The notes under the pieces: model-generated | Seen by the model: only the letters and a program-made list of their open reading frames with translations | Databases searched by the model: none | What the model was told of the DNA's origin: nothing | Position numbers and translations under genes: made by a program | Origin: Anaerolineae bacterium | GTDB lineage: Bacteria > Chloroflexota > Anaerolineae > SpSt-600 | Reading direction: 5' to 3' | DNA: 7,603 bases | Assembly: GCA_028275425.1 (NCBI GenBank) | Contig: JAPWUT010000080.1 | Span: forward strand, 1 to 7,603 | Shown: positions 1 through 5,683 of the stretch, in pieces | Layout: each line of letters opens with the position of its first letter | Position numbering within the stretch: the first letter of the stretch is position 1

Positions 1-972
1 CAGCTCCTTAACGAGGCGATACAGGCCTTCCGGGTAATATTCTCCCCAATCCGGCGGACCCTTCTCCCCACCGGGGGAAGGGAAGCGTTTGGCAAATAGC
101 TCCCCAGGCCTGCTTAAGTCAAAGGCCACCAGGTCCCGAACGTAGTAATTTATCCCCGAGTAATCAACGGTATCGGCAAGCTTATCAATCACTTCTCCTC
201 TTCCCAGGGGGAAAGCCAGTTTCCCCTCGGTCACGGCTTTGAGGAAGACCCGGTTGAAGAGAAAGTCCAGGAGCTTAGCCAAGAGCCTGTCAAGTGGGAA
301 AGAGGGGCGAGCGGGGTCAAATATGCGCATGTTGTAAGCCAGGCCGACGGATGCTTCGGGCTGGAGGCGGTGGATGGCGTGGTAGGCGGCGGCGTGGGCC
401 TCGGCCATGTTCCTGAGGACTTTGAAGGCTAAGGCGAAGTCTTTCTTCTGAGGGGGCCAGAAGGCAACCATATAGCCTTCGTAAGCGTAGACATTGGGTT
501 CATTGATAGTGCACCACAAGTCGCACAAATCTCCGATGGCCTCCACGACTTTGGTGACGAACCGTTCAAACAAGGGGATTACCTGGCGGTTTTCCCATCC
601 GCCTTTGGCTACCAGCCAGCGGGGGTTAGTGAAGTGGTGGAGGGTAACCATAGGCTTGAGGCCGTTCTGGCGCATAAATTCCAGGATTTGGCGGTAGCGT
701 GCGAGGGCCTCTTCATTCCAAACCCCTTCCTGAGGTTCTATACGGCTCCATTCTACCGAGAGGCGGTGGGCATTTTGGCCCATCTTAGCTGCCGTAGCGA
801 GGTCCGCTTCTGCCCTGTTCCACCAATCGCAGGCAGCGCCGGAAGTGGAGCCATCTTTTATGTGTCCTGGGACTTTCTCCCACTCCCACCAATCGTTGTT
901 CTCGTTGAACCCTTCAACTTGATGGGCACTTGTAGCAGTTCCCCAAAGGAAACCGGGAGGGAAAGCGTACAT
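1..972 (-). CDS. Glycoside hydrolase family 1 beta-glycosidase (beta-glucosidase-like), partial, C-terminus outside window
   Basis: Hydrolyses beta-linked glucosides or galactosides by the retaining two-glutamate mechanism. The 324 visible residues begin with the GH1 N-terminal signature FPPGFLWGTATSAHQVEG (residues 4-21), including the glycone-binding Gln18. They continue with HRLSVEWSRIEP (69-80), TLHHFTNPRWL (109-119) and TINEPN (155-160), whose Glu158 is the acid/base catalyst. DYSGINYY (270-277) follows, and then DWGEYYPEGLY (308-318). The nucleophile motif (ITENG type) should lie just beyond the window edge; GH1 enzymes usually have 420-480 residues, so about a quarter is missing. No signal peptide is seen, so it is probably cytoplasmic. 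The start at 972 is supported by GAGGAGG six bases upstream and by a promoter 33 bases upstream. It is transcribed divergently from the polysaccharide operon. Exact substrate is unknown; GH1 membership is nearly certain. Confidence 0.94.
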   Translation of the reverse strand, partial: MYAFPPGFLWGTATSAHQVEGFNENNDWWEWEKVPGHIKDGSTSGAACDWWNRAEADLATAAKMGQNAHRLSVEWSRIEPQEGVWNEEALARYRQILEFMRQNGLKPMVTLHHFTNPRWLVAKGGWENRQVIPLFERFVTKVVEAIGDLCDLWCTINEPNVYAYEGYMVAFWPPQKKDFALAFKVLRNMAEAHAAAYHAIHRLQPEASVGLAYNMRIFDPARPSFPLDRLLAKLLDFLFNRVFLKAVTEGKLAFPLGRGEVIDKLADTVDYSGINYYVRDLVAFDLSRPGELFAKRFPSPGGEKGPPDWGEYYPEGLYRLVKEL

Positions 973-991
973 AGTTTTCCTCCTCAGTGTG

Positions 992-1001
992 TTTGGCCAA
1001 A
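992..1001. promoter_or_regulatory. Possible operator: perfect palindrome TTTGGCCAAA at the GH1 transcription start
   Basis: The 10-base perfect palindrome TTTGGCCAAA covers about -4 to +7 relative to the predicted GH1 transcription start, where a repressor would block initiation. Sugar-utilisation genes of this kind are often under local repressors, but no regulator gene is in the window. The site is short and its symmetry does not extend further, so it could be chance. Confidence 0.3.
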
Positions 1002-1004
1002 GCA

Positions 1005-1033
1005 ATTATACGGGGAAAGGGGGAATAAAGCAA
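1005..1033 (-). promoter_or_regulatory. Sigma-70-type promoter of the GH1 gene
   Basis: Read on the minus strand, TTGCTT (1033-1028) is followed by a 17-base spacer and a perfect TATAAT (1010-1005). Transcription would start near 998, giving a leader of roughly 26 bases that contains the GAGGAGG ribosome binding site (985-979). The spacing and the perfect -10 make this convincing; the start point is inferred. Confidence 0.82.
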
Positions 1034-1074
1034 TTTGTGGAGGAAGCTTTTTCACGCCGACCTTAATTAAAGCG

Positions 1075-1226
1075 GGGGTGGAGGGGGCTTGCGCCCCATC
1101 CCAGGGGGTTTGGGGGCTGTGCCCCCAGAAGCTAAAAATAGGGGACGAGTTGCCCACATTAGCAACACGGCCGCGAGTGGGACCCAAAACGCTGGCAAAC
1201 CCTAAGCCAACGGGGGGTAGGAAAAG
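1075..1226. repeat. 152-base tandem intergenic repeat, copy 1
   Basis: Aligns without gaps to the next 152 bases. Over the clearest 120 bases identity is about 80% by hand count, and a block of 24 identical bases (1174-1197) matches 1326-1349. The unit starts with a G-rich segment containing two hairpins: GGGGC/GCCCC (1084-1088 with 1093-1097), and a perfect 7-base stem TGGGGGC/GCCCCCA (1111-1117 with 1121-1127) with a 3-base loop. The second half (about 1130-1226) is less structured but carries the most conserved block. Function unknown. It resembles the palindromic, non-coding intergenic repeats common in some bacterial genomes. Confidence 0.85.
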
Positions 1227-1378
1227 GGGGGTCCAGGGGGCGCAGCCCCCTGGCAGGGGGTCTGGGGGATGTGCCCCCAGAAACCAAAATTAGGGAACGG
1301 ATGGCCTGCTTTTGCAGCCCCGCCACGAGTGGGACCCAAAACGCTGGCAGACCCTCAGCCTACGGGGGTGGGAAAACT
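1227..1378. repeat. 152-base tandem intergenic repeat, copy 2
   Basis: Second unit of the array, in register with copy 1. Its hairpins are stronger. CCAGGGGGC (1233-1241) pairs perfectly with GCCCCCTGG (1245-1253) across a 3-base loop. TCTGGGGG (1261-1268) pairs perfectly with CCCCCAGA (1274-1281) across a 5-base loop. Bases differ from copy 1 on both arms of a stem while pairing is kept or improved, which points to selection on, or origin from, a folded element rather than a coding sequence. Confidence 0.85.
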
Positions 1379-1413
1379 GGGGGGCCAGGTGGCAAAAGCC
1401 CCTCGGCGGTGCC
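1379..1413. repeat. Decayed start of a third repeat unit
   Basis: The bases GGGGGGCCAGG (from 1379) sit where a third unit would begin (153 bases after the G-run at 1226) and resemble the opening of copy 2. The following hairpin is degenerate (GGGGC 1381-1385 with GCCCC 1398-1402), and similarity stops before the -35 element at 1416. It is probably a truncated copy ending at the operon promoter. Confidence 0.5.
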
Positions 1414-1415
1414 TT

Positions 1416-1445
1416 TTGCTCTTTCTCGCCCTCCTATGTTATAAT
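1416..1445 (+). promoter_or_regulatory. Promoter of the wzz-to-psuG operon (extended -10)
   Basis: TTGCTC (1416-1421), an 18-base spacer, and a perfect TATAAT (1440-1445) preceded by TG at 1437-1438 in the extended -10 position (TGTTATAAT). Transcription would begin near 1452, leaving a leader of about 24 bases with the GGAGG ribosome binding site (1466-1470) upstream of the ATG at 1476. No attenuator or riboswitch can fit in this leader. Confidence 0.82.
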
Positions 1446-1475
1446 TACCCCCAAAGGAAAAAGCCGGAGGAGAGG

Positions 1476-2171
1476 ATGGAACTTAGGGATTACATAAGGG
1501 TCATAAGGAGGCGAGGGTGGATAATCCTGGTCCTTATGCTCCTTACCTCTATAAGCGCCTTCGCCTTCAGCAAATGGCAAATCCCAGAATACAAAGGCTA
1601 CGTCACCATCCAATTCAGGGCAGCAAGGGCCGACTGGGGCTTAACCAATGCCGCTAAAACCCTCCTACCAAGCTACCGCAACTTTATCGCCAATGAAAAA
1701 ACGGCCCAGAGAACTATTGAAAGGCTTAATCTGGACTACACCCCTCAGCAGCTCTTGAGCAAAATCGCTACCAAAGCCGATGAGGCCGATTTCACCTTGA
1801 GGCTTGAAGTAAGAGATTACGATGGCCCCCTCGCCCAACGCATAGCCCAAACCATGGCCGAAATCTTCGTGGAAGACCAGACTGAATGGAACCAGCGCCA
1901 GGACAAGCAGGACCGAGTAGAAGCCTTCATCCTAAACAGTGCCCGCTATTCCCTCTATAGGCCGCAAACTAAAATGAACGTCTTGGCTGGCGCTGTTTTC
2001 GGAGCCTTGCTGGGTGTGCTCATCATATTCCTCCTGGAATGGTTGGAGGCCGATATCCTCTGGGCTGGGGAAGATGTGGAAAGACGCCTCGGTTTGCCCG
2101 TTCTGGGAACTATCCCCACATACTCCACAGAAGCCAGCCCCTCCTTTTGGAAGATAAAATTGCGAAGGTGA
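1476..2171 (+). CDS. Wzz/CpsC-like polysaccharide chain-length determinant (co-polymerase), tyrosine-kinase activator
   Basis: A 231-residue membrane protein of the polysaccharide co-polymerase type. It has a short basic cytoplasmic N-terminus (RDYIRVIRRRGW, typical of the Wzz domain) and a first membrane helix at about 15-31. An extracytoplasmic region follows (about 33-165), then a second, Gly/Ala-rich helix at about 168-189. The cytoplasmic tail contains DVERRLGLPVLGTIP, the linker that in fused proteins leads into the kinase domain. In this family the tail activates the partner kinase and the protein influences polymer length or export. The start at 1476 is chosen because GGAGG lies five bases upstream and the Wzz motif begins at once. 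A longer in-frame reading from 1269 would run through the intergenic repeats and the promoter. The extracytoplasmic loop (about 130 residues) is short compared with enterobacterial Wzz. The kinase gene starts six bases downstream. Confidence 0.88.
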   Translation: MELRDYIRVIRRRGWIILVLMLLTSISAFAFSKWQIPEYKGYVTIQFRAARADWGLTNAAKTLLPSYRNFIANEKTAQRTIERLNLDYTPQQLLSKIATKADEADFTLRLEVRDYDGPLAQRIAQTMAEIFVEDQTEWNQRQDKQDRVEAFILNSARYSLYRPQTKMNVLAGAVFGALLGVLIIFLLEWLEADILWAGEDVERRLGLPVLGTIPTYSTEASPSFWKIKLRR

Positions 2172-2177
2172 AAGGAA

Positions 2178-2852
2178 ATGAAGAAGAACATTTCGCCCGA
2201 CCTTGTCACAATCCATCACCCCCGTTCACCAATAGCCGAAGCCTACCGAATATTAAGGACCAACTTAGAGTTTTCCAGCCTTGATAGGCCTTTGCGCCTC
2301 CTCTTGGTGACCTCCCCTGGAGCCGAGGAGGGCAAAAGCACAGTCTTAGCCAACCTCGGTGTAGTCATAGCTCAAGCCGGGAAGAAAGTAATCCTGGCCG
2401 ATTGCGACTTGCGTCGCCCATCCCTCCACGAACTATTCGGCCTTCCGGGAAACATGGGCCTCACCAACATGATTGTGGATGAGGAAGCACTGAAGAAGCC
2501 CCCACTCCTGGAAACCGGAGTGGAAAACCTCTGGCTATTGCCAAGCGGTCCCCTCCCCCCTAACCCGGCCGAAGTCTTAGCCTCCCGCCGGATGGGAGAA
2601 GTGCTCAAGCGGCTATCTTCTGAAGCCGACATGGTCCTTCTGGATGCTCCTCCCGTGGTTTCTGTCACCGATGCCCTTATCCTGGCCTCCAAATCGGATG
2701 GAGTAATTTTGGTGATAAGGGCCGGCCGCACAAGGAAAGAAATGGCCCTAAGGGCCAAGGAGCTTTTGGAAAAAGTGAACGCCCGTATCTTGGGCAGCGT
2801 CCTCACCGATGCTCAACTGGACATGAGGCTTCAGAGATATTATGGCTCGTGA
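2178..2852 (+). CDS. CpsD/Wze/YwqD-type bacterial tyrosine kinase (BY-kinase), stand-alone cytoplasmic domain
   Basis: A 224-residue P-loop kinase that autophosphorylates on tyrosine when bound to the Wzz-like activator encoded just upstream, and thereby tunes polysaccharide assembly. Visible motifs: EAYRILRTNL with the E-x2-R-x2-R oligomerisation residues Glu21, Arg24 and Arg27; Walker A SPGAEEGKST (46-55); Walker A' ILADCD (72-77) followed by LRRP; Walker B MVLLDAPPV (152-160). The C-terminal end is RYYGS, so only two clustered tyrosines (221, 222) are present where many relatives carry four or more. The usual Asn near the end of the fold (VLN) is Thr here (SVLTDA). The ribosome binding site AAGGTGA (2165-2171) overlaps the stop of the previous gene. 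The next gene overlaps its last 11 bases. MinD/ParA ATPases share the fold, but neighbours and motifs favour a BY-kinase. Confidence 0.9.
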   Translation: MKKNISPDLVTIHHPRSPIAEAYRILRTNLEFSSLDRPLRLLLVTSPGAEEGKSTVLANLGVVIAQAGKKVILADCDLRRPSLHELFGLPGNMGLTNMIVDEEALKKPPLLETGVENLWLLPSGPLPPNPAEVLASRRMGEVLKRLSSEADMVLLDAPPVVSVTDALILASKSDGVILVIRAGRTRKEMALRAKELLEKVNARILGSVLTDAQLDMRLQRYYGS

Positions 2853-3594
2853 GGGGTTTGTGGACCTTCACAACCACATATTGCCCGGAATTGACGATGG
2901 CCCTCAAGATTGGGAAGAATCAATCCGAATGGCTAAGGTGGCTCAGGAGGAGGGGATTATCGCGGTAGCTGCTACCCCTCACAACATCGGCTTCGGCCGA
3001 GAAGTAAACCAGGACCTTGTCCTTTCCCTGGTAGGCGAGCTTAGGGCCAGGCTCCGAAGAGAGGGGATAGAGCTGGAAGTTTTCCCTGGCATAGAAGTAA
3101 TGGTCATGCCGGAAGTTTTCCTTTTCCTGGAGGAGGGGAAGGCCTTTACCCTCAACGGAAGCAAATACATCCTGGTGGAATTGCCTTACACCTTCTACCC
3201 CGTATACTCGGAATACGTCCTTTTCAAGCTCATGGAGCGGGGCTATAGGCCTATCCTGGCACACCCTGAGCGCTACGTTTACTTCCAAAATCGTCCTGAG
3301 CTACTCAAACCCTTGGTAGAAAGCGGCCTATTGCTCCAAGTGACCTCCGGAAGCATAACAGGGGAGCTTGGGGGTAAGGCCAGGGAATTCTCCCGCCACC
3401 TCCTCCAGGAAGGGTTAGTTCACATAATCGCTACCGATGCCCACTCCGCAAAATGGAGGAAGCCGGCAATGCGGGAGGCCGTTGAAGAGGCAGCCCAAAT
3501 CGTCGGTTGGGATAAGGCCTTAGCGATGGCCTCCCACAACCCTAAATCCATACTTGAAGGAAAGGAGGTGAGAGAGGTATGGGGTCCGTCTTGA
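2842..3594 (+). CDS. CpsB/YwqE-family PHP-domain tyrosine-protein phosphatase
   Basis: A 250-residue metal-dependent phosphatase expected to dephosphorylate the tyrosine kinase encoded upstream, completing the phosphorylation cycle that controls capsule or exopolysaccharide synthesis. All PHP metal-ligand motifs are visible: DLHNHILPGIDDG (8-20; His10, His12, Asp18/19), ATPH (44-47), PGIEV (82-86, Glu85), VELPY (112-116, Glu113), LAHPERY (139-145, His141) and TDAHS (198-202; Asp199, His201). Length matches the family (about 250). The ATG at 2842 lies inside the kinase gene (11-base overlap) and lacks a strong ribosome binding site, so translation is probably coupled to the kinase. Gene order here is activator-kinase-phosphatase, whereas streptococcal cps loci place the phosphatase first. 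Histidinol phosphatase is the related alternative, but the context and DLHNHILPGIDDG start favour CpsB. Confidence 0.92.
   Translation: MAREGFVDLHNHILPGIDDGPQDWEESIRMAKVAQEEGIIAVAATPHNIGFGREVNQDLVLSLVGELRARLRREGIELEVFPGIEVMVMPEVFLFLEEGKAFTLNGSKYILVELPYTFYPVYSEYVLFKLMERGYRPILAHPERYVYFQNRPELLKPLVESGLLLQVTSGSITGELGGKAREFSRHLLQEGLVHIIATDAHSAKWRKPAMREAVEEAAQIVGWDKALAMASHNPKSILEGKEVREVWGPS
3563..3571 (+). promoter_or_regulatory. Consensus ribosome binding site of the small ribosomal protein gene
   Basis: AGGAGGTGA is a full-length match to the anti-Shine-Dalgarno sequence, seven bases before the ATG at 3579. It lies inside the end of the phosphatase gene and fixes the start of the 35-codon gene. 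It predicts stronger translation than for most neighbours. Confidence 0.85.
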
Positions 3595-3686
3595 AGTGGC
3601 GCCGACGCAAGATAGCTCGCCACAAGTATAAGAAGCGCCTGAAGAAGACCCGCTGGCAGCGCCGAATGCAGAAGATAGGAGGATAA
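3579..3686 (+). CDS. Small basic ribosomal protein, AURKAIP1/COX24 domain (mycobacterial bS22 / mitochondrial mS38 type)
   Basis: A 35-residue protein, MGSVLKWRRRKIARHKYKKR (1-20) followed by LKKTRWQRRMQKIGG, about half Lys/Arg and without acidic residues. It matches the pattern MGSVxKxRR...H+..++LKKTR.QRR of the short AURKAIP1/COX24 proteins. In mycobacteria that protein was seen as a small-subunit component (called bS22) near the decoding centre, and the mitochondrial counterpart is mS38. The role here is therefore probably binding 16S rRNA at the decoding site. The start is set by AGGAGGTGA seven bases upstream. The gene overlaps the last 16 bases of the phosphatase gene and ends four bases before the next start. 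No gene symbol is given, because S22 was also used for the unrelated E. coli Sra protein. It is too short for default gene finders. Family assignment rests on remembered sequences. Confidence 0.85.
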   Translation: MGSVLKWRRRKIARHKYKKRLKKTRWQRRMQKIGG

Positions 3687-3690
3687 AGCG

Positions 3691-4767
3691 ATGAAAGCCC
3701 TCGTCCTAAGCGGAGGTAAAGGGACAAGGCTCCGCCCCATAACTTACACCAGTGCTAAGCAGCTGGTGCCGGTGGCCAATCGCCCTGTCTTGTTCCGGGT
3801 CCTGGATACGATAACTGCTGCCGGCATCAGGGACATAGGCATAGTCGTGGGGGATACGGCTGAGGAGGTAATGAAAGCCGTAGGGGACGGCTCAGCTTGG
3901 GGGGCGAATATCACTTACATAAGGCAAGAAGCTCCGCTTGGGCTGGCTCATGCGGTCAAAATCTCCAAGGACTATCTGGGCGATAGCCCCTTCGTCATGT
4001 TCTTGGGAGATAACGTGATTCAAGGGGGGATAAAGCACCTGGTGGAAGAATTCAGCCGGGGTGATTGGAACGCCCAGATAGTCCTTAAAGAAGTTGATGA
4101 CCCTTCCCAGTTCGGCGTGGCCGAGCTCAAAGACGGGAGGGTCATAAGGCTCGTGGAGAAGCCTAAAGAACCCCTTTCAAACCTGGCCCTCGTCGGCATA
4201 TACATGTTTGACCACCACATATTTGAGGCCGTAGAAGCTATAAAGCCATCCTGGCGGGGCGAGCTGGAAATAACCGATGCTATCCAGTACTTGATAGAGA
4301 AGGGCTACAAGGTCTACCCCTACATCCACAGAGGCTGGTGGATAGACACCGGCAAGATGGAGGACCTTTTAGAGGCCAACCGATTGCTCTTGGACGAGAT
4401 TAACACCTCTGTGGAAGGGAAAATAGACGGGGATTCCTCGGTCACCGGAAGGGTAGTGATTGAAAGCGGAGCCGAAATCGTGAACAGCACCATAAGGGGG
4501 CCTGTGGCTATCGGCAAAAACACCCGCATTGAAAATGCCTACATCGGCCCCTATACCTCCATCTACCACGACTGCCTTATCCGTAACTGCGAAATTGAGC
4601 ATTGCATCGTGATGGAAGGGACTAAGATAGAAGACATACCCTTCCGGCTGGAAGACAGCCTCATCGGAAGGCATGTGGAAATAAAGGCCACCGCCGCTAA
4701 ACCCAAAGCTTATCGGATGATGTTGGGGGACCATAGCAAGGTGAGCTTGATCAGGGAGAACGTTTAA
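3691..4767 (+). CDS. Glucose-1-phosphate thymidylyltransferase, long form (RmlA-like nucleotidyltransferase)
   Basis: A 358-residue enzyme that joins dTTP (or a related NTP) and glucose 1-phosphate to make dTDP-glucose, the precursor of deoxysugars such as rhamnose. The N-terminal nucleotidyltransferase domain (about 1-235) shows LSGGKGTRLRPIT (6-18) with Arg13, AKQLVPVANRP (22-32) with Lys23, the metal/substrate motif FLGDN (Asp107), and later VEKP and WWIDTG. The C-terminal part (about 245-340) is a left-handed beta-helix of hexapeptide-like repeats (for example SVTGRVVIESGAEI and GPVAIGKNTRI). This distinguishes the long form from the roughly 290-residue RmlA. The ribosome binding site AGGAGGA (3677-3683) ends seven bases before the ATG. 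The stop shares one base with the next start (TAATG). No rmlB, C or D is present in the window. UTP specificity or a regulatory role for the helix cannot be excluded. Confidence 0.9.
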   Translation: MKALVLSGGKGTRLRPITYTSAKQLVPVANRPVLFRVLDTITAAGIRDIGIVVGDTAEEVMKAVGDGSAWGANITYIRQEAPLGLAHAVKISKDYLGDSPFVMFLGDNVIQGGIKHLVEEFSRGDWNAQIVLKEVDDPSQFGVAELKDGRVIRLVEKPKEPLSNLALVGIYMFDHHIFEAVEAIKPSWRGELEITDAIQYLIEKGYKVYPYIHRGWWIDTGKMEDLLEANRLLLDEINTSVEGKIDGDSSVTGRVVIESGAEIVNSTIRGPVAIGKNTRIENAYIGPYTSIYHDCLIRNCEIEHCIVMEGTKIEDIPFRLEDSLIGRHVEIKATAAKPKAYRMMLGDHSKVSLIRENV

Positions 4768-5675
4768 TGAAGCGCTCCGGAATTTTGTGGCTCTTTTTGC
4801 TCCTGGGGCTTTCCGTGCTGGTCCTGCTATGCTGCTTGGGGACCTTGGTAGTGCTCACAGGCGGCCGGATGGATATGGTGAAGGCCTCAGCTTTCCCTTC
4901 GGATGGGGTGGCCTTGGTAGAGATAAATGGAGTGATAGCTTCCAATCCGCAGTCTTACCCTTTGGCCCTTACCGGCCAAGCCTTGATAGAAACCTTGCGT
5001 CGGGCGGATAAGGACCCGCAAGTTAGGGCTATTTTGCTCTACATTGACAGCCCCGGCGGAGACGTGGTAGCCAGCGATGAGGTCTACAAGGCTCTTAAAA
5101 GCCTTGAAAAACCCGTCGTCGCTTACTTTGGGGAAATAGCGGCCTCAGGAGCTTATTACATTGCCTGCGGAGCTGATAAAATTGTAGCTCACCCTGCCTC
5201 TCTGACCGGCTCCATAGGGGTAATTGTGGAGATGCCTAATGCCCAGAAGCTGATGGATAAGCTCGGGGTGGAAATGGTGGTGATAAAGAGTGGGCCTCAC
5301 AAGGATGAAGGCAGCTTCTACCGCGGCCTTACCGAGGAGGAGAAGGCTTACTGGCAAGCACTTGTGGAAAAAGTGCATCAGATGTTCGTAGAAGTTGTGG
5401 CCAAGGAGCGTGGCCTCCCTGAGGAAAAGGTGAAATCCATAGCCGATGGCCGAGTTTTCTTGGGGGAAGAAGCCTTCAGGCTGGGGCTTGTGGATGAATT
5501 GGGGAACTTTGATGATGCCCTCAAGCTTGCCGGCGAACTGGGAGGGATTAAAGGTCAGCCCCGCCTGATACGCTACCGGGCTATTCCGGGACTTTTGGAA
5601 AGCTTGCTCGGTGGCTTGAAGGGCCTTTTGGGCCTGAATTTATACCCACGGCTAATGTTCAAGTTTGCGCCATAG
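4767..5675 (+). CDS. sppA: Signal peptide peptidase SppA, S49 serine protease (short, single-domain form)
   Basis: A 302-residue membrane-anchored protease that degrades signal peptides left in the membrane after secretion. One N-terminal membrane helix (about 6-30) precedes an extracytoplasmic S49 domain. Key motifs are YIDSPGGDV (92-100), which builds the oxyanion region, GEIAASGAYYIA (122-133) with nucleophile Ser127, SLTGSIGVI (145-153), and IKSGPHKDEG (173-182) with general base Lys179. The 52-residue distance from Ser to Lys equals that in Bacillus subtilis SppA (Ser147/Lys199 as remembered). It is the half-length form, not the tandem 600-residue E. coli type. Translation starts at the ATG overlapping the previous stop, with GGGAG (4754-4758) eight bases upstream. 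Its place behind polysaccharide genes suggests envelope maintenance, but this is inference. Confidence 0.93.
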   Translation: MKRSGILWLFLLLGLSVLVLLCCLGTLVVLTGGRMDMVKASAFPSDGVALVEINGVIASNPQSYPLALTGQALIETLRRADKDPQVRAILLYIDSPGGDVVASDEVYKALKSLEKPVVAYFGEIAASGAYYIACGADKIVAHPASLTGSIGVIVEMPNAQKLMDKLGVEMVVIKSGPHKDEGSFYRGLTEEEKAYWQALVEKVHQMFVEVVAKERGLPEEKVKSIADGRVFLGEEAFRLGLVDELGNFDDALKLAGELGGIKGQPRLIRYRAIPGLLESLLGGLKGLLGLNLYPRLMFKFAP

Positions 5676-5683
5676 AGTGAGAA

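Larger units (their letters stand above)
973..1475. other. Divergent intergenic region (503 bases) with two promoters and a repeat array
   Basis: No convincing gene lies here. The region holds, from left to right, the GH1 ribosome binding site and promoter, a short AT-rich stretch with the palindrome TTAATTAA (1063-1070), a tandem array of G-rich hairpin repeats (about 1073-1410), and the operon promoter and ribosome binding site. Open frames that cross it have low-complexity, Gly/Pro/Arg-rich translations created by the G- and C-runs. They lack ribosome binding sites and are not credible proteins. Confidence 0.85.

Noticed and set aside
1111..1127. Intrinsic terminator from the TGGGGGC/GCCCCCA hairpin
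   Set aside because: No T-run follows on either strand, and no gene reads into it: both neighbouring genes are transcribed away from the array.
984..1187. 67-codon minus-strand frame in the intergenic region
   Set aside because: It runs over the GH1 promoter and repeat copy 1 and has no ribosome binding site; its composition is explained by the repeat.
634..1293. Open frame of 219 codons on the plus strand
   Set aside because: It is antisense to the GH1 gene and then reads through the repeats. The translation is Gly/Pro-rich low complexity and matches no family I know.
1075..1378. CRISPR array or attachment site
   Set aside because: There are only two long units of 152 bases in direct contact, with no short repeats separated by unique spacers and no cas genes, integrase or tRNA.
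1269..1475. In-frame N-terminal extension of the Wzz-like protein (start at 1269, 300 residues)
   Set aside because: It would begin inside a repeat hairpin, run through the promoter and lack a ribosome binding site. The ATG at 1476 has GGAGG and starts the Wzz motif immediately.
2372..2806. 144-codon minus-strand frame opposite the kinase gene
   Set aside because: A shadow of the well-supported kinase frame; Ser/Arg-rich translation with no recognisable motif.
4772..4859. Lipoprotein signal at the SppA N-terminus (LLCC at residues 20-23)
   Set aside because: The residue before the first Cys is Leu and before the second is Cys, not Gly/Ala/Ser. The segment sits in the middle of a continuous membrane helix, so a plain membrane anchor fits better.
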